Source: Sabellastarte sp. h YS-2021 (Eukaryota > Annelida > Polychaeta > Sabellida > Sabellidae). From it: 64,000 bases of DNA. The notes under the pieces were generated by a model. The model did not search any database. It saw only the letters and a list, made by a program, of their open reading frames with translations, and was not told where the DNA came from. Below are positions 14,857-28,700 of this stretch, in pieces. Every line of letters begins with the position of its first letter. The first letter of the stretch is position 1. Location: contig OZ024936.1 of assembly GCA_964017235.1 (NCBI GenBank), forward strand, positions 8,842,496 through 8,906,495, in the 5' to 3' direction. The translations under genes were made by a program, and so were the position numbers.

Positions 14857-17800
14857 ATGGCTGTATCAGGAAATGCTGATATATTCTCAATTAAGGTAGA
14901 TTCAAGGTTGAAAACCATATTGAATCACACAGGAGTCGCCCCTGAAATGAATTTTAGTATTGTGTTCCTTCAGAAATACATATGTAGCCCAAAGTACAGG
15001 TTCAGGGAGTGTAGTTGGCGAGGGATAGGTAAAATGCCAGATCAGCCCAAACCACCCCTTAAAGTTGGTCAATCTGGCTGAAATTTTTACAGGAAACTCA
15101 GTTTATATCAGAGAATGAATTTGTATTAGGCTGGCATACTCGAGGGCCACATTAAAAATTTCAATTTCCGGGGTGTGGGGGGGTCCCAGGTTACCCCTCA
15201 GGTGGAAGATGTCAATTATATTCTAATATTGCCAATCTGAAGCCCAAATTTAATTTTATGCATATTCTAATAATTAATGAGGATATTTTAGGCACATTTG
15301 GAGCATTACATGTCTAACCAGAAAATATTTCACCAAAATAGTGTTCTAAATATAGCCAAAAATAGATGTAAATCAGCCCAAACCAGTACCAAATATTGAT
15401 CTATAAGTCTGAAATTTGGCCTAAAAATCACTTGCCACATACTAAATCTGACTGCATAGGTTTTAGGATTACATCTGGTATACCAGTGGTGTCATATGTG
15501 TCATATGTGATCCAGGAAGGCGAAAATACAGCCTCAGATGGCTGTATCAGGAAATGCTGATATATTCTCAATTAAGGTAGATTCAAGGTTGAAAACCATA
15601 TTGAATCACACAGGAGTCGCCCCTGAAATGAATTTTAGTATTGTGTTCCTTCAGAAATACATATGTAGCCCAAAGTACAGGTTCAGGGAGTGTAGTTGGC
15701 GAGGGATAGGTAAAATGCCAGATCAGCCCAAACCACCCCTTAAAGTTGGTCAATCTGGCTGAAATTTTTACAGGAAACTCAGTTTATATCAGAGAATGAA
15801 TTTGTATTAGGCTGGCATACTCGAGGGCCACATTAAAAATTTCAATTTCCGGGGTGTGGGGGGCCCCAGGTTACCCCTCAGGTGGAAGATGTCAATTATA
15901 TTCTAATATTGCCAATCTGAAGCCCAAATTTAATTTTATGCATATTCTAATAATTAATGAGGATATTTTAGGCACATTTGGAGCATTACATGTCTAACCA
16001 GAAAATATTTCACCAAAATAGTGTTCTAAATATAGCCAAAAATAGATGTAAATCAGCCCAAACCAGTACCAAATATTGGTCTATAAGTCTGAAATTTGGC
16101 CTAAAAATCACTTGCCACATACTAAATCTGACTGCATAGGTTTTAGGATTACATCTGGTATACCAGTGGTGTCATATGTGTCATATGTGATCCAGGAAGG
16201 CGAAAATACAGCCTCAGATGGCTGTATCAGGAAATGCTGTTATATTCTCAATTAAGGTAGATTCAAGGTTGAAAACCACATTGAATCACACAGGAGTCGC
16301 CCCTGAAATGAATTTTAGTATTGTGTTCCTTCAGAAATACATATGTAGCCCAAAGTACAGGTTCAGGGAGTGTAGTTGGCGAGGGATAGGTAAAATGCCA
16401 GATCAGCCCAAACAACCCCTTAAAGTTGGTCAATCTGGCTGAAATTTTTACAGGAAACTCAGTTTATATCAGAGAATGAATTTGTATTAGGCTGGCATAC
16501 TCGAGGGCCACATTAAAAATTTCAATTTCCGGGGTGTGGGGGGGCCCCAGGTTACCCCTCAGGTGGAAGATGTCAATTATATTCTAATATTGCCAATCTG
16601 AAGCCCAAATTTAATTTTATGCATATTCTAATAATTAATGAGGATATTTTAGGCACATTTGGAGCATTACATGTCTAACCAGAAAATATTTCACCAAAAT
16701 AGTGTTCTAAATATAGCCAAAAATAGATGTAAATCAGCCCAAACCAGTACCAAATATTGGTCTATAAGTCTGAAATTTGGCCTAAAAATCACTTGCCACA
16801 TACTAAATCTGACTGCATAGGTTTTAGGATTACATCTGGTATACCAGTGGTGTCATATGTGTCATATGTGATCCAGGAAGGCGAAAATACAGCCTCAGAT
16901 GGCTGTATCAGGAAATGCTGATATATTCTCAATTAAGGTAGATTCAAGGTTGAAAACCATATTGAATCACACAGGAGTCGCCCCTGAAATGAATTTTAGT
17001 ATTGTGTTCCTTCAGAAATACATATGTAGCCCAAAGTACAGGTTCAGGGAGTGTAGTTGGCGAGGGATAGGTAAAATGCCAGATCAGCCCAAACAACCCC
17101 TTAAAGTTGGTCAATCTGGCTGAAATTTTTACAGGAAACTCAGTTTATATCAGAGAATGAATTTGTATTAGGCTGGCATACTCGAGGGCCACATTAAAAA
17201 TTTCAATTTCCGGGGTGTGGGGGGGCCCCAGGTTACCCCTCAGGTGGAAGATGTCAATTATATTCTAATATTGCCAATCTGAAGCCCAAATTTAATTTTA
17301 TGCATATTCTAATAATTAATGAGGATATTTTAGGCACATTTGGAGCATTACATGTCTAACCAGAAAATATTTCACCAAAATAGTGTTCTAAATATAGCCA
17401 AAAATAGATGTAAATCAGCCCAAACCAGTACCAAATATTGGTCTATAAGTCTGAAATTTGGCCTAAAAATCACTTGCCACATACTAAATCTGACTGCATA
17501 GGTTTTAGGATTACATCTGGTATACCAGTGGTGTCATATGTGTCATATGTGATCCAGGAAGGCGAAAATACAGCCTCAGATGGCTGTATCAGGAAATGCT
17601 GATATATTCTCAATTAAGGTAGATTCAAGGTTGAAAACCATATTGAATCACACAGGAGTCGCCCCTGAAATGAATTTTAGTATTGTGTTCCTTCAGAAAT
17701 ACATATGTAGCCCAAAGTACAGGTGCAGGGAGTGTAGTTGGCGAGGGATAGGTAAAATGCCAGATCAGCCCAAACCACCCCTTAAAGTTGGTCAATCTGG

Positions 17801-20800
17801 CTGAAATTTTTACAGGAAACTCAGTTTATATCAGAGAATGAATTTGTATTAGGCTGGCATACTCGAGGGCCACATTAAAAATTTCAATTTCCGGGGTGTG
17901 GGGGGGGCCCCAGGTTACCCCTCAGGTGGAAGATGTCAATTATATTCTAATATTGCCAATCTGAAGCCCAAATTTAATTTTATGCATATTCTAATAATTA
18001 ATGAGGATATTTTAGGCACATTTGGAGCATTACATGTCTAACCAGAAAATATTTCACCAAAATAGTGTTCTAAATATAGCCAAAAATAGATGTAAATCAG
18101 CCCAAACCAGTACCAAATATTGGTCTATACGTCTGAAATTTGGCCTAAAAATCACTTGCCACATACTAAATCTGACTGCATAGGTTTTAGGATTACATCT
18201 GGTATACCAGTGGTGTCATATGTGTCATATGTGATCCAGGAAGGCGAAAATACAGCCTCAGATGGCTGTATCAGGAAATGCTGATATATTCTCAATTAAG
18301 GTAGATTCAAGGTTGAAAACCATATTGAATCACACAGGAGTCGCCCCTGAAATGAATTTTAGTATTGTGTTCCTTCAGAAATACATATGTAGCCCAAAGT
18401 ACAGGTTCAGGGAGTGTAGTTGGCGAGGGATAGGTAAAATGCCAGATCAGCCCAAACCACCCCTTAAAGTTGGTCAATCTGGCTGAAATTTTTACAGGAA
18501 ACTCAGTTTATATCAGAGAATGAATTTGTATTAGGCTGGCATACTCGAGGGCCACATTAAGAATTTCAATTTCCGGGGTGGGGGGGGGGGCCCCAGGTTA
18601 CCCCTCAGGTGGAAGATGTCAATTATATTCTAATATTGCCAATCTGAAGCCCAAATTTAATTTTATGCATATTCTAATAATTAATGAGGATATTTTAGGC
18701 ACATTTGGAGCATTACATGTCTAACCAGAAAATATTTCACCAAAATAGTGTTCTAAATATAGCCAAAAATAGATGTAAATCAGCCCAAACCAGTACCAAA
18801 TATTGGTCTATACGTCTGAAATTTGGCCTAAAAATCACTTGCCACATACTAAATCTGACTGCATAGGTTTTAGGATTGCATCTGGTATACCAGTGGTGTC
18901 ATATGTGTCATATGTGATCCAGGAAGGCGAAAATACAGCCTCAGATGGCTGTATCAGGAAATGCTGATATATTCTCAATTAAGGTAGATTCAAGGTTGAA
19001 AACCATATTGAATCACACAGGAGTCGCCCCTGAAATGAATTTTAGTATTGTGTTCCTTCAGAAATACATATGTAGCCCAAAGTACAGGTTCAGGGAGTGT
19101 AGTTGGCGAGGGATAGGTAAAATGCCAGATCAGCCCAAACCACCCCTTAAAGTTGGTCAATCTGGCTGAAATTTTTACAGGAAACTCAGTTTATATCAGA
19201 GAATGAATTTGTATTAGGCTGGCATACTCGAGGGCCACATTAAGAATTTCAATTTCCGGGGTGGGGGGGGGGGGGCCCAGGTTACCCCTCAGGTGGAAGA
19301 TGTCAATTATATTCTAATATTGACAATCTGAAGCCCAAATTTAATTTTATGCATATTCTAATAATTAATGAGGATATTTTAGGCACATTTGGAGCATTAC
19401 ATGTCTAACCAGAAAATATTTCACCAAAATAGTGTTCTAAATATAGCCAAAAATAGATGTAAATCAGCCCAAACCAGTACCAAATATTGGTCTATAAGTC
19501 TGAAATTTGGCCTAAAAATCACTTGCCACATACTAAATCTGACTGCATAGGTTTTAGGATTACATATGGTATACCAGTGGTGTCATATGTGTCATATGTG
19601 ATCCAGGAAGGCGAAAATACAGCCTCAGATGGCTGTATCAGGAAATGCTGATATATTCTCAATTAAGGTAGATTCAAGGTTGAAAACCATATTGAATCAC
19701 ACAGGAGTCGCCCCTGAAATGAATTTTAGTATTGTGTTCCTTCAGAAATACATATGTAGCCCAAAGTACAGGTTCAGGGAGTGTAGTTGGCGAGGGATAG
19801 GTAAAATGCCAGATCAGCCCAAACCACCCCTTAAAGTTGGTCAATCTGGCTGAAATTTTTACAGGAAACTCAGTTTATATCAGAGAATGAATTTGTATTA
19901 GGCTGGCATACTCGAGGGCCACATTAAAAATTTCAATTTCCGGGGTGTGGGGGGGTCCCAGGTTACCCCTCAGGTGGAAGATGTCAATTATATTCTAATA
20001 TTGCCAATCTGAAGCCCAAATTTAATTTTATGCATATTCTAATAATTAATGAGGATATTTTAGGCACATTTGGAGCATTACATGTCTAACCAGAAAATAT
20101 TTCACCAAAATAGTGTTCTAAATATAGCCAAAAATAGATGTAAATCAGCCCAAACCAGTACCAAATATTGGTCTATAAGTCTGAAATTTGGCCTAAAAAT
20201 CACTTGCCACATACTAAATCTGACTGCATAGGTTTTAGGATTACATCTGGTATACCAGTGGTGTCATATGTGTCATATGTGATCCAGGAAGGCGAAAATA
20301 CAGCCTCAGATGGCTGTATCAGGAAATGCTGATATATTCTCAATTAAGGTAGATTCAAGGTTGAAAACCATATTGAATCACACAGGAGTCGCCCCTGAAA
20401 TGAATTTTAGTATTGTGTTCCTTCAGAAATACATATGTAGCCCAAAGTACAGGTTCAGGGAGTGTAGTTGGCGAGGGATAGGTAAAATGCCAGATCAGCC
20501 CAAACCACCCCTTAAAGTTGGTCAATCTGGCTGAAATTTTTACAGGAAACTCAGTTTATATCAGAGAATGAATTTGTATTAGGCTGGCATACTCGAGGGC
20601 CACATTAAAAATTTCAATTTCCGGGGTGTGGGGGGCCCCAGGTTACCCCTCAGGTGGAAGATGTCAATTATATTCTAATATTGCCAATCTGAAGCCCAAA
20701 TTTAATTTTATGCATATTCTAATAATTAATGAGGATATTTTAGGCACATTTGGAGCATTACATGTCTAACCAGAAAATATTTCACCAAAATAGTGTTCTA

Positions 20801-21670
20801 AATATAGCCAAAAATAGATGTAAATCAGCCCAAACCAGTACCAAATATTGGTCTATAAGTCTGAAATTTGGCCTAAAAATCACTTGCCACATACTAAATC
20901 TGACTGCATAGGTTTTAGGATTACATCTGGTATACCAGTGGTGTCATATGTGTCATATGTGATCCAGGAAGGCGAAAATACAGCCTCAGATGGCTGTATC
21001 AGGAAATGCTGTTATATTCTCAATTAAGGTAGATTCAAGGTTGAAAACCACATTGAATCACACAGGAGTCGCCCCTGAAATGAATTTTAGTATTGTGTTC
21101 CTTCAGAAATACATATGTAGCCCAAAGTACAGGTTCAGGGAGTGTAGTTGGCGAGGGATAGGTAAAATGCCAGATCAGCCCAAACAACCCCTTAAAGTTG
21201 GTCAATCTGGCTGAAATTTTTACAGGAAACTCAGTTTATATCAGAGAATGAATTTGTATTAGGCTGGCATACTCGAGGGCCACATTAAAAATTTCAATTT
21301 CCGGGGTGTGGGGGGGCCCCAGGTTACCCCTCAGGTGGAAGATGTCAATTATATTCTAATATTGCCAATCTGAAGCCCAAATTTAATTTTATGCATATTC
21401 TAATAATTAATGAGGATATTTTAGGCACATTTGGAGCATTACATGTCTAACCAGAAAATATTTCACCAAAATAGTGTTCTAAATATAGCCAAAAATAGAT
21501 GTAAATCAGCCCAAACCAGTACCAAATATTGGTCTATAAGTCTGAAATTTGGCCTAAAAATCACTTGCCACATACTAAATCTGACTGCATAGGTTTTAGG
21601 ATTACATCTGGTATACCAGTGGTGTCATATGTGTCATATGTGATCCAGGAAGGCGAAAATACAGCCTCAG
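14857..21670 (+). repeat. 7-unit segmental duplication inside the satellite
   Basis: Units starting at 14857, 15538, 16218 and 17580 correspond by shared private variants to units at 19629, 20310, 20990 and 21671. Examples are gctgttatat at 16236 and 21008 (spacing 4,772 bp), the aaacaacccc variant, and caggtgcagg near 17720 and 21811 (spacing 4,091 bp). The spacing drops by one unit because the counterpart of the 16899 unit is absent in the second copy. This is a block duplication with a one-unit gain or loss, consistent with unequal crossing over. Confidence 0.8.
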
Positions 21671-24600
21671 ATGGCTGTATCAGGAAATGCTGATATATTC
21701 TCAATTAAGGTAGATTCAAGGTTGAAAACCATATTGAATCACACAGGAGTCGCCCCTGAAATGAATTTTAGTATTGTGTTCCTTCAGAAATACATATGTA
21801 GCCCAAAGTACAGGTGCAGGGAGTGTAGTTGGCGAGGGATAGGTAAAATGCCAGATCAGCCCAAACCACCCCTTAAAGTTGGTCAATCTGGCTGAAATTT
21901 TTACAGGAAACTCAGTTTATATCAGAGAATGAATTTGTATTAGGCTGGCATACTCGAGGGCCACATTAAAAATTTCAATTTCCGGGGTGTGGGGGGGGCC
22001 CCAGGTTACCCCTCAGGTGGAAGATGTCAATTATATTCTAATATTGCCAATCTGAAGCCCAAATTTAATTTTATGCATATTCTAATAATTAATGAGGATA
22101 TTTTAGGCACATTTGGAGCATTACATGTCTAACCAGAAAATATTTCACCAAAATAGTGTTCTAAATATAGCCAAAAATAGATGTAAATCAGCCCAAACCA
22201 GTACCAAATATTGGTCTATAAGTCTGAAATTTGGCCTAAAAATCACTTGCCACATACTAAATCTGACTGCATAGGTTTTAGGATTACATCTGGTATACCA
22301 GTGGTGTCATATGTGTCATATGTGATCCAGGAAGGCGAAAATACAGCCTCAGATGGCTGTATCAGGAAATGCTGATATATTCTCAATTAAGGTAGATTCA
22401 AGGTTGAAAACCATATTGAATCACACAGGAGTCGCCCCTGAAATGAATTTTAGTATTGTGTTCCTTCAGAAATACATATGTAGCCCAAAGTACAGGTTCA
22501 GGGAGTGTAGTTGGCGAGGGATAGGTAAAATGCCAGATCAGCCCAAACCACCCCTTAAAGTTGGTCAATCTGGCTGAAATTTTTACAGGAAACTCAGTTT
22601 ATATCAGAGAATGAATTTGTATTAGGCTGGCATACTCGAGGGCCACATTAAAAATTTCAATTTCCGGGGTGTGGGGGGCCCCAGGTTACCCCTCAGGTGG
22701 AAGATGTCAATTATATTCTAATATTGCCAATCTGAAGCCCAAATTTAATTTTATGCATATTCTAATAATTAATGAGGATATTTTAGGCACATTTGGAGCA
22801 TTACATGTCTAACCAGAAAATATTTCACCAAAATAGTGTTCTAAATATAGCCAAAAATAGATGTAAATCAGCCCAAACCAGTACCAAATATTGGTCTATA
22901 AGTCTGAAATTTGGCCTAAAAATCACTTGCCACATACTAAATCTGACTGCATAGGTTTTAGGATTACATCTGGTATACCAGTGGTGTCATATGTGTCATA
23001 TGTGATCCAGGAAGGCGAAAATACAGCCTCAGATGGCTGTATCAGGAAATGCTGATATATTCTCAATTAAGGTAGATTCAAGGTTGAAAACCATATTGAA
23101 TCACACAGGAGTCGCCCCTGAAATGAATTTTAGTATTGTGTTCCTTCAGAAATACATATGTAGCCCAAAGTACAGGTTCAGGGAGTGTAGTTGGCGAGGG
23201 ATAGGTAAAATGCCAGATCAGCCCAAACCACCCCTTAAAGTTGGTCAATCTGGCTGAAATTTTTACAGGAAACTCAGTTTATATCAGAGAATGAATTTGT
23301 ATTAGGCTGGCATACTCGAGGGCCACATTAAAAATTTCAATTTCCGGGGTGTGGGGGGGGCCCCAGGTTACCCCTCAGGTGGAAGATGTCAATTATATTC
23401 TAATATTGCCAATCTGAAGCCCAAATTTAATTTTATGCATATTCTAATAATTAATGAGGATATTTTAGGCACATTTGGAGCATTACATGTCTAACCAGAA
23501 AATATTTCACCAAAATAGTGTTCTAAATATAGCCAAAAATAGATGTAAATCAGCCCAAACCAGTACCAAATATTGGTCTATAAGTCTGAAATTTGGCCTA
23601 AAAATCACTTGCCACATACTAAATCTGACTGCATAGGTTTTAGGATTACATCTGGTATACCAGTGGTGTCATATGTGTCATATGTGATCCAGGAAGGCGA
23701 AAATACAGCCTCAGATGGCTGTATCAGGAAATGCTGATATATTCTCAATTAAGGTAGATTCAAGGTTGAAAACCATATTGAATCACACAGGAGTCGCCCC
23801 TGAAATGAATTTTAGTATTGTGTTCCTTCAGAAATACATATGTAGCCCAAAGTACAGGTGCAGGGAGTGTAGTTGGCGAGGGATAGGTAAAATGCCAGAT
23901 CAGCCCAAACCACCCCTTAAAGTTGGTCAATCTGGCTGAAATTTTTACAGGAAACTCAGTTTATATCAGAGAATGAATTTGTATTAGGCTGGCATACTCG
24001 AGGGCCACATTAAAAATTTCAATTTCCGGGGTGTGGGGGGGGCCCCAGGTTACCCCTCAGGTGGAAGATGTCAATTATATTCTAATATTGCCAATCTGAA
24101 GCCCAAATTTAATTTTATGCATATTCTAATAATTAATGAGGATATTTTAGGCACATTTGGAGCATTACATGTCTAACCAGAAAATATTTCACCAAAATAG
24201 TGTTCTAAATATAGCCAAAAATAGATGTAAATCAGCCCAAACCAGTACCAAATATTGGTCTATAAGTCTGAAATTTGGCCTAAAAATCACTTGCCACATA
24301 CTAAATCTGACTGCATAGGTTTTAGGATTACATCTGGTATACCAGTGGTGTCATATGTGTCATATGTGATCCAGGAAGGCGAAAATACAGCCTCAGATGG
24401 CTGTATCAGGAAATGCTGATATATTCTCAATTAAGGTAGATTCAAGGTTGAAAACCATATTGAATCACACAGGAGTCGCCCCTGAAATGAATTTTAGTAT
24501 TGTGTTCCTTCAGAAATACATATGTAGCCCAAAGTACAGGTTCAGGGAGTGTAGTTGGCGAGGGATAGGTAAAATGCCAGATCAGCCCAAACCACCCCTT

Positions 24601-25758
24601 AAAGTTGGTCAATCTGGCTGAAATTTTTACAGGAAACTCAGTTTATATCAGAGAATGAATTTGTATTAGGCTGGCATACTCGAGGGCCACATTAAAAATT
24701 TCAATTTCCGGGGTGTGGGGGGCCCCAGGTTACCCCTCAGGTGGAAGATGTCAATTATATTCTAATATTGCCAATCTGAAGCCCAAATTTAATTTTATGC
24801 ATATTCTAATAATTAATGAGGATATTTTAGGCACATTTGGAGCATTACATGTCTAACCAGAAAATATTTCACCAAAATAGTGTTCTAAATATAGCCAAAA
24901 ATAGATGTAAATCAGCCCAAACCAGTACCAAATATTGGTCTATAAGTCTGAAATTTGGCCTAAAAATCACTTGCCACATACTAAATCTGACTGCATAGGT
25001 TTTAGGATTACATCTGGTATACCAGTGGTGTCATATGTGTCATATGTGATCCAGGAAGGCGAAAATACAGCCTCAGATGGCTGTATCAGGAAATGCTGAT
25101 ATATTCTCAATTAAGGTAGATTCAAGGTTGAAAACCATATTGAATCACACAGGAGTCGCCCCTGAAATGAATTTTAGTATTGTGTTCCTTCAGAAATACA
25201 TATGTAGCCCAAAGTACAGGTTCAGGGAGTGTAGTTGGCGAGGGATAGGTAAAATGCCAGATCAGCCCAAACCACCCCTTAAAGTTGGTCAATCTGGCTG
25301 AAATTTTTACAGGAAACTCAGTTTATATCAGAGAATGAATTTGTATTAGGCTGGCATACTCGAGGGCCACATTAAAAATTTCAATTTCCGGGGTGTGGGG
25401 GGGGCCCCAGGTTACCCCTCAGGTGGAAGATGTCAATTATATTCTAATATTGCCAATCTGAAGCCCAAATTTAATTTTATGCATATTCTAATAATTAATG
25501 AGGATATTTTAGGCACATTTGGAGCATTACATGTCTAACCAGAAAATATTTCACCAAAATAGTGTTCTAAATATAGCCAAAAATAGATGTAAATCAGCCC
25601 AAACCAGTACCAAATATTGGTCTATAAGTCTGAAATTTGGCCTAAAAATCACTTGCCACATACTAAATCTGACTGCATAGGTTTTAGGATTACATCTGGT
25701 ATACCAGTGGTGTCATATGTGTCATATTTGATCCAGGAAGACGAAAATACACCCTCAG
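21671..25758 (+). repeat. 3-unit higher-order repeat, two copies
   Basis: Units at 21671, 22353 and 23033 are repeated as units at 23715, 24397 and 25077. The caggtgcagg variant recurs at 2,044 bp (near 21811 and 23855) and the G-run lengths follow the same order in both sets. The first unit of each set also matches the 17580 unit, so this block derives from the larger duplication upstream. Confidence 0.7.
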
Positions 25759-28700
25759 ATGGCTGTATCAGGAAATGCTGATATATTCTCAATTAAGGTA
25801 GATTCAAGGTTGAAAACCATATTGAATCACACAGGAGTCGCCCCTGAAATGAATTTTAGTATTGTGTTCCTTCAGAAATACATATGTAGCCCAAAGTACA
25901 GGTTCAGGGAGTGTAGTTGGCGAGGGATAGGTAAAATGCCAGATCAGCCCAAACCACCCCTTAAAGTTGGTCAATCTGGCTGAAATTTTTACAGGAAACT
26001 CAGTTTATATCAGAGAATGAATTTGTATTAGGCTGGCATACTCGAGGGCCACATTAAAAATTTCAATTTCCGGGTGTGGGGGGCCCCAGGTTACCCCTCA
26101 GGTGGAAGATGTCAATTATATTCTAATATTGCCAATCTGAAGCCCAAATTTAATTTTATGCATATTCTAATAATTAATGAGGATATTTTAGGCACATTTG
26201 GAGCATTACATGTCTAACCAGAAAATATTTCACCAAAATAGTGTTCTAAATATAGCCAAAAATAGATGTAAATCAGCCCAAACCAGTACCAAATATTGGT
26301 CTATAAGTCTGAAATTTGGCCTAAAAATCACTTGCCACATACTAAATCTGACTGCATAGGTTTTAGGATTACATCTGGTATACCAGTGGTGTCATATGTG
26401 TCATATTTGATCCAGGAAGACGAAAATACAGCCTCAGATGGCTGTATCAGGAAATGCTGATATATTCTCAATTAAGGTAGATTCAAGGTTGAAAACCATA
26501 TTGAATCACACAGGAGTCGCCCCTGAAATGAATTTTAGTATTGTGTTCCTTCAGAAATACATATGTAGCCCAAAGTACAGGTTCAGGGAGTGTAGTTGGC
26601 GAGGGATAGGTAAAATGCCAGATCAGCCCAAACCACCCCTTAAAGTTGGTCAATCTGGCTGAAATTTTTACAGGAAACTCAGTTTATATCAGAGAATGAA
26701 TTTGTATTAGGCTGGCATAGTCGAGGGCCACATTAAAAATTTCAATTTCCGGGTGTGGGGGGCCCCAGGTTACCCCTCAGGTGGAAGATGTCAATTATAT
26801 TCTAATATTGCCAATCTGAAGCCCAAATTTAATTTTATGCATATTCTAATAATTAATGAGGATATTTTAGGCACATTTGGAGCATTACATGTCTAACCAG
26901 AAAATATTTCACCAAAATAGTGTTCTAAATATAGCCAAAAATAGATGTAAATCAGCCCAAACCAGTACCAAATATTGGTCTATAAGTCTGAAATTTGGCC
27001 TAAAAATCACTTGCCACATACTAAATCTGACTGCATAGGTTTTAAGATTACATCTGGTATACCAGTGGTGTCATATGTGTCATATGTGATCCAGGAAGGC
27101 GAAAATACAGCCTCAGATGGCTGTATCAGGAAATGCTGATATATTCTCAATTAAGGTAGATTCAAGGTTGAAAACCATATTGAATCACACAGGAGTCGCC
27201 CCTGAAATGAATTTTAGTATTGTGTTCCTTCAGAAATACATATGTAGCCCAAAGTACAGGTTCAGGGAGTGTAGTTGGCGAGGGATAGGTAAAATGCCAG
27301 ATCAGCCCAAACCACCGCTTAAAGTTGGTCAATCTGGCTGAAATTTTTACAGGAAACTCAGTTTATATCAGAGAATGAATTTGTATTAGGCTGGCATACT
27401 CGAGGGCCACATTAAAATTTCAATTTCCGGGGTGTGGGGGGGCCCCAGGTTACCCCTCAGGTGGAAGATGTCAATTATATTCTAATATTGCCAATCTGAA
27501 GCCCAAATTTAATTTTATGCATATTCTAATAATTAATGAGGATATTTTAGGCACATTTGGAGCATTACATGTCTAACCAGAAAATATTTCACCAAAATAG
27601 TGTTCTAAATATAGCCAAAAATAGATGTAAATCAGCCCAAACCAGTACCAAATATTGGTCTATAAGTCTGAAATTTGGCCTAAAAATCACTTGGCACATA
27701 CTAAATCTGACTGCATAGGTTTTAGGATTACATCTGGTATACCAGTGGTGTCATATGTGTCATATGTGATCCAGGAAGGCGAAAATACAGCCTCAGATGG
27801 CTGTATCAGGAAATGCTGATATATTCTCTATTAAGGTAGATTCAAGGTTGAAAACCATATTGAATCACACAGGAGTCGCCCCTGAAATGAATTTTAGTAT
27901 TGTGTTCCTTCAGAAATACATATGTAGCCCAAAGTACAGGTTCAGGGAGTGTAGTTGGCGAGGGATAGGTAAAATGCCAGATCAGCCCAAACCACCCCTT
28001 AAAGTTGGTCAATCTGGCTGAAATTTTTACAGGAAACTCAGTTTATATCAGAGAATGAATTTGTATTAGGCTGGCATACTCGAGGGCCACATTAAAAATT
28101 TCAATTTCCGGGGTGTGGGGGGGGCCCCAGGTTACCCCTCAGGTGGAAGATGTCAATTATATTCTAATATTGCCAATCTGAAGCCCAAATTTAATTTTAT
28201 GCATATTCTAATAATTAATGAGGATATTTTAGGCACATTTGGAGCATTACATGTCTAACCAGAAAATATTTCACCAAAATAGTGTTCTAAATATAGCCAA
28301 AAATAGATGTAAATCAGCCCAAACCAGTACCAAATATTGGTCTATAAGTCTGAAATTTGGCCTAAAAATCACTTGCCACATACTAAATCTGACTGCATAG
28401 GTTTTAGGATTACATCTGGTATACCAGTGGTGTCATATGTGTCATATGTGATCCAGGAAGGCGAAAATACAGCCTCAGATGGCTGTATCAGGAAATGCTG
28501 ATATATTCTCAATTAAGGTAGATTCAAGGTTGAAAACCATATTGAATCACACAGGAGTCGCCCCTGAAATGAATTTTAGTATTGTGTTCCTTCAGAAATA
28601 CATATGTAGCCCAAAGTACAGGTTCAGGGAGTGTAGTTGGCGAGGGATAGGTAAAATGCCAGATCAGCCCAAACCACCCCTTAAAGTTGGTCAATCTGGC

